Of a DNA stretch of 64,000 nt, positions 11,041 to 21,223 are shown piece by piece; the stretch's first letter is position 1; each line of letters begins with the position of its first letter. The notes beneath the pieces were generated by a model that worked only from the letters and a program-made list of their open reading frames with translations, had not been told where the DNA came from and ran no database searches. The stretch lies in the NCBI GenBank assembly GCA_030180135.1, contig CM058231.1, forward strand, positions 31,499,034 through 31,563,033, read 5' to 3'. The stretch comes from Orychophragmus violaceus (Eukaryota; Streptophyta; Magnoliopsida; Brassicales; Brassicaceae). The translations under genes were made by a program, and so were the position numbers.

Positions 11041-12929
11041 AGACCACATCATCATCTAAATCACTTATAGATTTGTTTAATCCTTTGATTCTTCAGGAAT
11101 ATATTAGAGTAAAATCCAACTACATTTTAAATTTATTCGGTTTTGGAATGAAATGTAGTATCCTATATATAATGGTTGGGGGCTCTCTCCAGCTGCCATA
11201 TCAACCCCATTTGATTGGTCAATTTCAAATAATTTTTGTTCACATCATCATTTAGACTAAAATAAATATACTATTTAATGTAAGATCATTTAATTTGAAT
11301 GTAATTAGTTAAAATAATTGAAACATAAATTCTAAATTTGAATTTAATTTAGAATCTCATAAATTTATAAATATCATATATTATAAATTTTAAATATATA
11401 TCCATATTAATAAACAAAAATAAATAAATCTCAATAAAAGTAAAATATCAAATTATAAGACTAAAAATAAAAATAACATTATTAAAGTTTACAATAATTA
11501 AAAATAGAAGCAGGAACCATAGAACAAAAAAATAGAAATAATAATTATTAAGAATAGAAAGAAAATATTATAAAAATAAGATATAATGACAATAATAAAA
11601 AAATATACAAAACAAGAACATAAGAATTAAAATAAAATCAATGAAATATGTATAAAAATTAGAGAAATCTAAAACTATAACTAAAATATTATATAAATAA
11701 TATTATTAAGAATAAAAATAAAATGTTACAACATGAGATAAAATGATAATAAAAATTATATAAAATATAAGAACATAAGAAAGAAAATAAAATGAATTAA
11801 ATATATATAAAATTAACAAAATTTAAAATGATAACTAAAATATTCAAATTTTATGAATAAAAACTAAAAATTTAAGAGTTTGATGAATGAAATGTATAAA
11901 TAACAAGTATATATATTTTAAATAGTTTTTTTTAAAAAATTAAAAAGGATGATAAAAAGGTTGAAGGAAATAAAAGTTCATCAAAATTTATTTTAAAAAA
12001 TTGATAATTAAAAATATTTATTTATAATACAAACTAAATTAATAATCGTATGTTAGCGTATATTCTCGCCTAAAATAATTATTATCCTAAAAAAGAACAA
12101 AATACAAATTTGTAAATTAAAAATATATAAAATATTAATATTTAAATTAAATATCAAAATATATTAAATATTTATAAATTGAAGCAAACTATGCATATTT
12201 GCGCGGATTTTCTCCTAGTTACATATAATGTAAAAAAAAAAAAAAGACAAAAATGATATTTAGAGTGAAAAATTGAGTGAGATTGAAGATGCCCTTGATA
12301 GAAATTAATTATTAATTTAAAACATAAATGTCTAGAAATCTTCGTCATCGTTTTTATTTCCTATATCTTTGCGGTTGCACGAGGAGGAAGATCAACCTTT
12401 ACATTTCAGTTGTGTTCTTCCTATTTATACTAGGTTGTGAGCACGAGAAGAAAAAGCGTAAACTAAGTCTGAAATCGACCTCAAGGTCAACAAAATGGTA
12501 TATCACTGGTCCATGTTATAACCAACTGAGCAAAGTTCATCAAATTCCAACAAGCAGGAGGATGTTGGGTGTACTCGATCGGGGGTTTAGAAGAAAAAGA
12601 ATCTCCTGAAGTTGAAGAGTACTGGTGAAATCATATATTATAACTGAAGCTTAATAGCTACAAGACTATTATGCTCTTTGTACATATCCTCAACGGCTAG
12701 GCCCTCGGTTCGCAGAAATCAGATTCAATGCACAACACTCGTCTTAGAAAATATAAGAATAAAGAAGTGATATGAAGAGCAGGGTGTGTAAAAGACTCGG
12801 CAAACTTAACACCAAACAAGATTTACGATCCAACATGGTTGTTGCAATACATTACATGAACACTACTTGAGACCATCATATATTTACTAAGATGATTCTT
12901 CCACATCTCTTGTTCTTCATGCTTTTAGC
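11041..12929. other. AT-rich intergenic DNA, no supported gene
   Basis: Very AT-rich, with long A/T runs (for example 11260-12200) and an A14-15 run near 12230. A 93-codon open frame at 12328-12609 shows no recognisable domain and is not called. HPR1 3' sequence lies at the right end. Nothing else is recognised. Confidence 0.6.
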
Positions 12930-15105
12930 TCATAGCTTCGAAACAGGCAATCCTGAAAACCCCCAAAGAAAATACATTAGAATCATATAGCGAATGAGAA
13001 CATTTGTAGAAGTGGATCACATATGGTTTGTTTGTTTTACATATGAAACTTTTTTCGCAAACATACAATCTGAGGTCATTACCTAAGGCTTTTGAGTTGA
13101 CAATGCTTGGGCTGGCATTAGGCGGTGAAACATTTTCGTTCAAGAATGGGTCAACTCGGTTCGGGTCACTCCAGATTGGATATCCTTTGATCCTTCCCTG
13201 TTAAATACATTTGATTAAAGTTTGGTCATCTTAAATTCTTATAAAAAGGGTTTTGGAATGGGAATGCATACAACGACGTTGAGAGCTGCAAGCGTAGCCA
13301 TTCCTTCACGAGTCCACTGTCATAATCCATCAGAAGACATTAAGTCAGTTCTATTGAGACAGACACAAATGAAACGATTTCAGTAGGCAACCTTGGAAGC
13401 AGAAGCAATGTGAGGAACAACAATGGCATTCTTCATATCAGCAAGCCCTGGTTTCATGAAAGGCTCTTCCTGAACAAACACTTTGTAAGCTCTCATACAA
13501 AGAAGTTAACTTTGGGTAGATGATAGCGCATAAACCTTACCTCGAACACATCGAGACCAACTCGGAACATTGGATTCTCTCTTAGATGATTTACAAGAGC
13601 TGCCTCATCGATAACAGGACCTCTACTGCAGTTCACAAGGATTGCCTCCTGAAAGCAATTATATTTAATCAGATCAAGATCAGTAATAATAACAGGGACA
13701 AAGAGAAATAGAACGTCACCTTTTTCATCATGGCAAGCCTCTCCTTATTGACAAGATGGTAAGTGGTTTTATCCAACACAGGGTGAAGACTTATCTGTTT
13801 TTTTTGTTGTTTCACACAAAACCAGTTCAGTTTCTAGAAAAAAGGGATACACAAACAATGTTACCAAAAAAAGTTCAGTTACCAGATCAGCCTCTCTCAG
13901 CACCTCCTCCATAGAAGAAGCTCGTTTCCACGTTACAGGTTGTTCCCCGTTTGCTTTCAAGAATTGTCCATAAGCTGAAAATGACCATTGTCTCAAATGT
14001 ATAAACTTGAAGAAAAGAGAAAGAGTAGTGTATAAAAACTGTAAGTACCTGTCACGAATTTCTCAAGACGAGTGGATTGGTAAAGATCAAAGTAGATCAA
14101 ATTCATCTTGAACCCTTCAACCTGTTTTGAAATCAACATGTCAATATAGAATGTGGATCAAATGTCATGCAATAGAGGCGTTACCATCATTCTAGCATAA
14201 GCAGATCCAATACGTCCAGCTCCAATAACTCCCACTGTCTGTCCTTTAAGTAAGTTCCCCACAAACCTACCAAAACCAAACAACCAGCTTAGCTTAGCTT
14301 TCCCAATTTTACAATAGACAGACTTTATTGAAACCGGAATGAGGAAGCAAATGACAAAGTTGTTGATTTGTCTTACAGATGAGGAAGCCATCCCTCGTAC
14401 AGGCCAGCTCTCATGAAACCGTCGGCTTCAACAATCCTTCTTGCGGCAGCAAGGGAAAGTGAAGCGGCTAGTTCGGCCGTCGTCTCAGTCAACACTCCCT
14501 ATCCAACATAAACAATATGAACATAAACCATTGCCTTTAAAATCCCCAAAAAAAAAAAAAAAACATTCTAGTATTATTACCGGAGTGTTACCGACGGCAA
14601 TTCCATACTTATTGGCGGCTTCAACATTGACGTTGTTGTAACCGACGGCCATGTTACTGAAAGCTTTCCCACCGGCTTTGCTCAGAGCTGAAAACAGAGT
14701 CTCTCCCCAATCTTCCGTCAACTATAACATTAAAAAACTTAACCGGTTTTACTCTCAGACATGGTATAAATAGACACTTGTCTTTCTTTCATTTCATTTC
14801 ATTACCTGACCGATGACTCCATCACACCTGTTTCCGATCAGATCAATGATGTCTTCTACCGACAAGATCGTCTTCTTCAAATGGCATATCTATTATTATT
14901 ATTCAAAAAGACAAAACTTTTGTTTTAAATTAAATCACAATTAGTAATATTCTTCAACTAGAAAGAATGGAGTTAAATTCACCTCGACGCGACAACCTTG
15001 GTCGATCAAGAGGTTGATCCAGCGAGTGCCAGGCATCGGTTTTGTGCTGACGACCCTGTACTTCCCATTAGGATTATACACTTCAATCGCCACCGGTTTC
15101 GCCAT
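12930..15105 (-). CDS. HPR1: Peroxisomal NADH-dependent hydroxypyruvate reductase
   Basis: Thirteen coding exons join with GT/AG borders: 15105-14983, 14889-14806, 14721-14581, 14498-14377, 14266-14185, 14121-14049, 13974-13883, 13794-13720, 13648-13541, 13469-13392, 13316-13272, 13197-13083, 12952-12930. They sum to 1161 bases, 386 residues, the length I recall for Arabidopsis HPR1. The enzyme reduces hydroxypyruvate to glycerate in photorespiration. The sequence shows the Rossmann motif GVIGAGRIGSA (exon 5), the catalytic Arg in NCSRGP (exon 9), Glu in FEEEPF (exons 9-10) and His in PHIAS (exon 10). The C-terminus SKL is a type 1 peroxisomal targeting signal, encoded by the 23-bp last exon. 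No frame damage is seen. It lies 444 bp downstream of PIS1, same strand. Confidence 0.96.
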
Positions 15106-15310
15106 GTCAACAAGGAGAGAACTTGGAAGCAGAGGACCTTAGCTTTAAAAAAAAGTTTCAGTTTTTTAGCTCAGTCACTACAATTTTTGTGGTTTGAAAT
15201 CGAAAATGAAGATCCAACGGTCGGTCGGTTTTGCATGAATATTTATCTAAAAACGTTTTTGTTTTGTTGAGGATTTCAGTGGCTAACAATGGTCGATGAG
15301 TGCTTCGTGT

Positions 15311-15366
15311 GTATTATCCGAGTTTGGACCTTACAAACGAGATAATGCTGACGTGTCCATTATCCG
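15311..15366 (-). promoter_or_regulatory. I-box/G-box-like cluster upstream of HPR1
   Basis: On the minus strand, GGATAATG (about 15358-15365) stands next to ACACGTCA (about 15350-15357), with further GATAA-type cores at 15341-15346 and 15312-15319. Paired I-box and ACGT motifs are typical of light-responsive photosynthesis promoters, which suits a photorespiratory gene. They lie about 205-260 bp upstream of the start codon, within the 444-bp gap between HPR1 and PIS1. Function is inferred. Confidence 0.45.
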
Positions 15367-15549
15367 ACTCACTGCTGCATCAAAGACTTTTAATCATAGA
15401 TTAAGCTTGTGATCAGATTATAATATTTACAAACCAAATTATGTCAAAATGCAAATAAATATTCTTTCATTTCGTTTAAAAACATAGGATTATGTTTCTA
15501 CAGAGAGTAAAGAAAAAGAGTTGCAGGTTCAGAAAAAAAGAAGGAAAGA

Positions 15550-17042
15550 TCAAGGCTTCTTCTGCTGCTTCTCTATATCATACAGTACACAGACATCTGC
15601 AGCTGTTTTCATCTGAAAAAACCCCAATCCAATTATAAACCAAAAACAGGTTTTAATGTAAGGATTAGTGGCAGATTTGGGAAAAAAGAAAAACAAAACT
15701 TTACCTGAATGATATTGACGGTCTGTTTCATCGACCAACCAAACAATGTCAAAGCCAAAAGAAAAGAGAGTGGTGAAATATGAGTTAAAGTGGCAACTAC
15801 GACCTGCAACGAGAGAAGCCACGCTTAGTAGTTGAGTAGAATGTAAGAACTAAACTAAACACAAAAGAAGGGGGAGCTTACATTCAGGAGATTCTCGGTT
15901 TGGTTCTTTGCAATGAGAAGAAGGATGATATACAGAACCTGCACGTTTTGAAAAGATTTTGCATCTCAAAAGATTAAAGTGGATAAAAAGAGTCGGTTTA
16001 TAGACATTCAATCACCTCGCAAGAGACACAGCAGTAACACATAAATATCCGGTTTCCATAGTAGAGTCTGAAAAGCCAGCTTGTGCTGTCTTTCACATCC
16101 TTGTGGCTGCTCTTCCCTGCTAGAAACGTACTGCGAGGAAAGTATTATAAGTTTTTGGTTTAAAATGAAAAGTATAGAGAAGATTTCACGGTGAGTGAAT
16201 CAGCGTACCTGTACATCTGCAGCCAATGACTAGCAATATCTAAAGCAAGCAATGAAAGGAAGACCAAGCTAGGCCTATTCCAAGATGATAGAAAAATGCA
16301 TTAGATAAGGTAACTCCGAGGGAAGGAGATACAGAGAAATATCCTCACCTGTAGACTTGAGAGAGAATCACGAGTAGACAGGCTGTGCTAACTCTATAAC
16401 AAAAAAATCTCAGAATTTAATAAACAGATAAGTAGGTTGATCATCGCCATATATGTGCAAGAAGATTCACCTATCTGTGACCATGTCGAGAACAGCTCCA
16501 AATGTTGAAACTGAGGGAAGAAAGAAAGACAAGTGAGTCAAGTTCTCAAGCTTATAGAATCACACAACGAAAAAAATAGTCTATTACATTGATAGTAAAC
16601 AGTAGCAACATAAAGCCTACGATCTTGATAAGAGGTGTGATCTTTTGACCAATGAAAACGTGCTTTCTAAAACACAAAACAAGAGAGAAGAAGTAGTCAA
16701 ACCTTGGTTGAATCTACGAGCGCACCAGCCATCCACAGCATCACAACAAAAGCTGTATTGATCAAAGAAAACTCAATCTTAGTAAAAGTAGTAGTAGGAA
16801 ACTAGAGATTAAGTCTCACCTGAAGAAATAAAGCACCGAGAAAAGTGTTTTGTTGGAGAAACACACAGCAAAGGCAACACAGTTCAAGAGAACCCTCATG
16901 TACCCTAAAAGCAATCATCACAGCAATCACTCTCATGCTTAAAAGAGAAGATAAAAGAGATATAGAAAGACCCACCAACAATATTAGGTATATAAAGGTA
17001 AACAGACAACTTTTCTGGTCTACGTCTCTCCTTCTTAGTCAT
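15550..17042 (-). CDS. PIS1: Phosphatidylinositol synthase (CDP-alcohol phosphotransferase)
   Basis: Ten coding exons: 17042-16976, 16904-16820, 16752-16703, 16510-16471, 16393-16349, 16274-16209, 16130-16016, 15938-15882, 15803-15705, 15612-15550. Together they make 228 residues and a TGA stop. The enzyme joins CDP-diacylglycerol and myo-inositol in the endoplasmic reticulum. The class motif D-G-x2-A-R-x8-G-x3-D-x3-D is intact, running from DGWCARRF (exon 3) to GAVLDMVTD (exon 4), so its Asp residues span an intron. Several hydrophobic segments fit an integral membrane protein; the C-terminus is the hydrophilic EKQQKKP. The start is the ATG opening MTKKERRRPEK. A leader intron is plausible between about 17205 (AAG/GTGAGG) and 17076 (TTTGTGTAG). 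No damage is seen. Confidence 0.95.
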
Positions 17043-17342
17043 TTTGACTTGCAAAATCAATTTAACGATCCACCTACACAAAGCAAAAGGACAAATCTTT
17101 CTCATAACCCATCACCGGAAATGCACCAACCCATCTCCAGTAAACCCATAAATCTAAACAGCGAAAGAAAACAAAATTAAAGTCGAGATCGAACAATCCT
17201 CACTTGGAAACGGGTTAGAGTTCTGGGGATCTTGGAGTGAGAGAAGAAGAGATCTGTAGAAAGAGTCAGAGAGAGTTCTTGAATGCAAATCGAATCAGAT
17301 TCGCCGTCATTGCCAGGTAGTGGTATTCTCTCAATCTGGCCG

Positions 17343-17757
17343 CTTTCAACATTCAAAAAAGTGGAAATTTCTGATTTGGAATTGTCTATGTTTATCTACA
17401 ATTATCAAATAAACCCTCAAAGTTTTAAACATTTTCAATATTTTTCCCCAAAGTCATGAATTATTTATCTGTAATTGTCACCAAACCCTCATTACGTTCT
17501 TGATATTTCTCCGTAGGTAAGATGACATATAACAAGATGCATCCAAATTGGAACAGAAGTTAAAACGGACTGGTCTGATCCGTTTAGATCTGATCCGTTT
17601 AGATCTGAATCTCATTAGGCCTATATCCGATTAGGTCCATTTAGTAATGAATCTGTTTAAAACCCATTTACTTTAAAGTCCGTCAAATTTAACAAACATG
17701 TTTAGGTTTGTTTACGATTTTTTATCATCTATTATTTATTTGATAATTCTATTAACT
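17343..17757. other. PIS1 upstream region with short GATCCGTTTAGATC repeats
   Basis: No gene is seen. Copies of GATCCGTTTAGATCT at 17577-17605 are followed by related text to about 17700. Similar CCGTTTAGACC text occurs at 27465-27560, so both may come from one dispersed repeat family. Its right end abuts the non-coding retroposon. Confidence 0.45.
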
Positions 17758-17767
17758 AGTGTTGCCA

Positions 17768-18625
17768 CCCGGCGTACATAAAACTGATCAATACTTCCGA
17801 TAGCTTTTTCTCTCTTGTTAGAGAGAGGTTTTCTCTCTGTTTCGGATCTCTTTATCTTCTTCTTCTTCACATACCCCTATCTTTCAGAAGATGATTTAGC
17901 GATCGATTCAGTGGCTCTGTTTGTATCTTATTTTGGTGTGCTGGTATCGTCCGGCCACTGACGGATCTGTTTTTGTTTGTACTCTCTTCGGACTTTCTTG
18001 TCCGTTTTAGGTGTTCCGACTTCTATGTCGGGTTTTGGATCTCTCTCTCTTCTGTGCTATTTGCGCCGTGACTCTCTGATTTTCTTTTCAGTTTAGTCAG
18101 GTCATCACATCTCTTGGATTAATCTTGTTGCCATTCACCGCTCGACGAGGACGAGCTTGAGGTGGGTCATGGACGGGTCAATAGATGGGCCTTTCCGGCG
18201 GGCGGCGCCTCCTCGGATTTGATTCACTCCGGCGAAGCTTTGACGCAGCTTTCATCGTATGCGGATGTTGATGACGGTGTCTTTCTAGGAGAGGGATCAA
18301 CAAACGGTTCTCGGTGTTGGCCACATCGGCTTATCAGTTTCTGATAAGCGGCGAAGCAAGGGTGGGTTTACAACGGAGCAGGGACTCGCAACCGTTTGCG
18401 GCGTCTTCCTCAACGACCGGCCGGTTTGCATGTTGGAACATTCAACTGAGTGACGCGTGGCGCTGGCGTGTTTGGGAGAAGGCACCTACTGGACACGTTT
18501 TCTTCCTTCATCAGCTTAGGCCTTTTGTTTCAATCCACTATGTTTCTGTCTTCGCTCCTACCCATTTGTACTTTTAGCCTTTTGGGCTTCATGAAATACA
18601 GACGATCGACAGTGTTAAAAAAAAA
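17768..18625 (+). mobile_element. Non-coding retroposon with poly(A) tail and 10-bp target duplication (Sadhu-like)
   Basis: The 858-bp unit is bounded by AGTGTTGCCA at 17758-17767 and 18626-18635 and ends in about 10 A residues immediately before the right copy. That is the signature of target-primed retrotransposition. The 5' part is CT-rich and GC content exceeds the surroundings. The longest frame (87 codons at 18314-18577) shows no domain. Size, poly(A) and lack of coding match the Sadhu retroposons described in Arabidopsis, but family membership is inferred from layout only. A 5'-truncated LINE 3' end is the alternative. Confidence 0.7.
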
Positions 18626-18679
18626 AGTGTTGCCAACCATGCGCACGCGCGAAGTTACTTTGCGTTAGATTTGGTATTC

Positions 18680-19874
18680 TGATAGGGTCTAGTTTTAATC
18701 CTATTCTACTGCAAGTGCACAGTTATGTGATTGTAGTATATAGGGTATCGAATCCACAGAGACTCTAGTCTCGATAGATAAAGAACCGTAGGAATTAATA
18801 CTAAGAAGAAAGCAGATGGTAAGTGAAATAAAAGCAAGGCAAGAAAGTAAACAAGTAGCAGATTGTTGGTGGTAAAAGCAGTTAATTAGAGGCGCTAAGT
18901 CTAGGGCGTTCTCAGGAAATCAGACAAGCAGACAAATCAATCAGTCATGATCTAATTAAGCACAGTTCTAGAACTCAAATCACGGAATTAGAATTAACCA
19001 AATCTCTTTGCGAGAATTCTCTAAGTCTAAGTGCAGTAATCCAAATCTCTTTGCAATTACTAACAGATTAAACCAGCATTAATTTCAAGTTCGATATGTT
19101 CACAATTAAACTAAGCCAAATCTCTTTGCGAATAATTTAATTGCTCAACCTAAATAGTTCAGATTCTAAACCACACTCTCATGTCGTATTTAGCAACCTA
19201 AGATCTAGATTCTAATTGATCAGGTTAGAACTAGCATTAAACTCAATTTAGATCGAAGAACATTCTATTCATATGAATCCTTAACTGAATTAAACAAGTC
19301 TAGCAAGTCATGAAATCCTTAATGAGAAACCCTAAACCTAACTATGAATCTACTCAGACATGATTAATGAAACAGAAATCATAGAAATAATAGATTGCAT
19401 ATAAGAAATTAAATAGATAAAGGAGTTCGAAATCTTCTCCAAAATAGATGAAGTACAGGATTAGATCAGCCCCAAAAGCTCTAAAAATCTCTTAGCTCTA
19501 AGTATGAAAGCGTATCTAAAATAAACAACAAAATCCTAATTATATATGTATAATCTCGGCTGGGGCTTCTTTGTAAATACTGGAAACTTCTGGGCCAAAG
19601 TGCAAAATCTTCATTCTTCAATTAACCGCCGTAATCGGCCCATCTCGCTAGTGTGTCGATTGACACCAAATGTGTGTCGATCGATGCATGATCTCAAAAT
19701 CGGACAGTGAGCTCAATCTATCGGCCAAGCACTTCAAAAATCCCCAAAATGCTCCAATATCTCCAATTATGCTCCAAACCTGATTATACCTGTAAAAGAC
19801 TCTAAAAGAACACAAAAGAACACTAAAACACAATTATATCATGGCATAAAACCGGTAAAAACCATGATATATCA
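18680..19874 (-). repeat. 3' LTR of G1
   Basis: 1195 bp; on the element strand it runs TGATATATCA...CCCTATCA. It carries the paired TCGATCGA motif at 19653-19688 (one copy mutated to TCGATTGA), a TATA-like TATATAATT at 19538-19546, and three stem-loops at 19142-19104, 19061-19035 and 19020-18990 sharing the loop GCAAAGAGATTTGG. Confidence 0.93.
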
Positions 19875-19889
19875 AACTCCCCCACACTT
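19875..19889 (-). other. Polypurine tract of G1 (plus-strand primer)
   Basis: On the minus strand AAGTGTGGGGGAGTT directly abuts the 3' LTR, as required for a plus-strand primer. Two further copies of AAGTGTGGGGGA lie upstream in the spacer at 20050-20062 and 20798-20811. Confidence 0.85.
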
Positions 19890-20904
19890 AGCCTTTGCTT
19901 GCCCTCAAGCAAAACAGAGAACTAGAATGTAGTGAAGAGGTTTGAAAACTCTTCAGAAACTCTTTTCATCTTAGAAGCAGCAACATTCAGATTCCCCTTA
20001 GCAAACCACATGAAAGAATCAACCTGCAGACATCAAGACCAACATATACTTCCCCCACACTTAGCAACTGTCCTAAGTAAACTCCACAATCACATTCACA
20101 CATTCAAATTCACCCTACTGACTTCTGCAAGTATTTAAGTGCGGTCTCACCTAAGGAGTATCGATCAGAGGCACATGGACTCTTACCTTATCAGCTCTAG
20201 ACCACCATACTATCTTTCTCTAGTCCCTTTCTTCTCTTTTCCCTTCCTTAGCATTCTGATTTTTCCCCAATGGGTATCATTTTTTTTTTATCAGTGCTCT
20301 TCCCGTTAAGGGGTGTACTTTGGACACATTCCATGGATGCACAGGATATGAGAGTTGTAGCTACCATTCCCATGACCACTTCGGAGTTACTAACTCATCC
20401 TCAGTTTATTATCTTTTTTTATTTATTTATTTTATGGAAGGGGAGAAGGGAACTAGATAGGACAGGTTTACAGGCTGTGTCAGAACTAACAAGGGATACG
20501 ACACAAAGTATACCAAGCCCTTAGGTGAGAAATCTAAGTCAGTATTAAGTTGAAGTCAGTAAAGGATCCTCTGATACCTGAAGCGATGTGGGTGTCCTTA
20601 GTAGGTTGATCCATGTCTGGGTTTTCTAATAGTCAGAGATAATCTGCAGTTTCATCCCAATGGTTACTTAAGTTCCTGCAAGTGCTGCTAATCTTCTCAA
20701 AAAATCATTGTTTCCTACTTAAAAGTTTTGACTCGATAAAACAAATTTTGAAAAATTAACTGACTCTAAGAAAACAAAAAGAAAGAAGTTAGTAGAACCT
20801 CCCCCACACTTAAGACACACTGTCCCCAGTAGTGTCAAGCGAAGGATTGGCAAAAAGAAAAGAAAAATTTGTTTAAGGAATGGTTAAGTTCTGTCGGGTT
20901 TTAC
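19890..20904 (-). other. Non-coding 3' spacer of G1
   Basis: About 1 kb between the exon-like cluster and the polypurine tract. It is recognisably related to the spacer of G2 (35223-36239) and holds two extra polypurine-tract copies. An antisense frame (20270-20524) resembles part of an antisense frame in G2 (35673-35954) but loses frame after about 25 residues, so it is not called as a gene. Confidence 0.6.
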
Positions 20905-21081
20905 CTCTGTCGCTCAGGCATCGATCGTTGCACTAGGTGCATCGACCGTTGCTAGGCGATTTTTCGTGTATGATCGATCGTTGCGCAGGACCGCAACGAT
21001 CGCTGCAGTGCGATTTCGATCGTGTTGTGACGATCGACACAATAGTGTGTCGATCGACGCACTGCGTATTTCGTCCGAGAC
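20905..21081 (-). other. Exon-like TCGATCG motif cluster in G1
   Basis: On the element strand this 177-bp block follows a pyrimidine-rich TTTGCAG/G and ends AGAG/GTAA, matching plant splice acceptor and donor consensus. It is packed with CGATCG-centred motifs (TGTCGATCGACGC, AACGATCGATGC and variants). G2 has the counterpart at 35069-35222 with the same borders. Splicing is an inference. Confidence 0.5.
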
Positions 21082-21223
21082 CTGCAAACAAAAACTCACC
21101 AAAACCAGAAACAAAACGTAAAATCCTACAAAAACACTAAAATTAAAATGAAAAAACGAAAACAGTGGGTTGCCTCCCACTCAGCGCTTGTTTAAGGTCA
21201 TTAGCTTGACCGGACGAACAAGA

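Noticed and set aside
12328..12609. 93-codon open frame between TPS6 and HPR1
   Set aside because: No recognisable domain, lies in AT-rich intergenic DNA, and no splice context or homologue is recognised.
20270..20524. Antisense frame in the G1 spacer, similar to the start of an antisense frame in G2 (35673-35954)
   Set aside because: Similarity reflects shared spacer DNA; the frames diverge by a shift after about 25 residues, so there is no sign of protein-level conservation.
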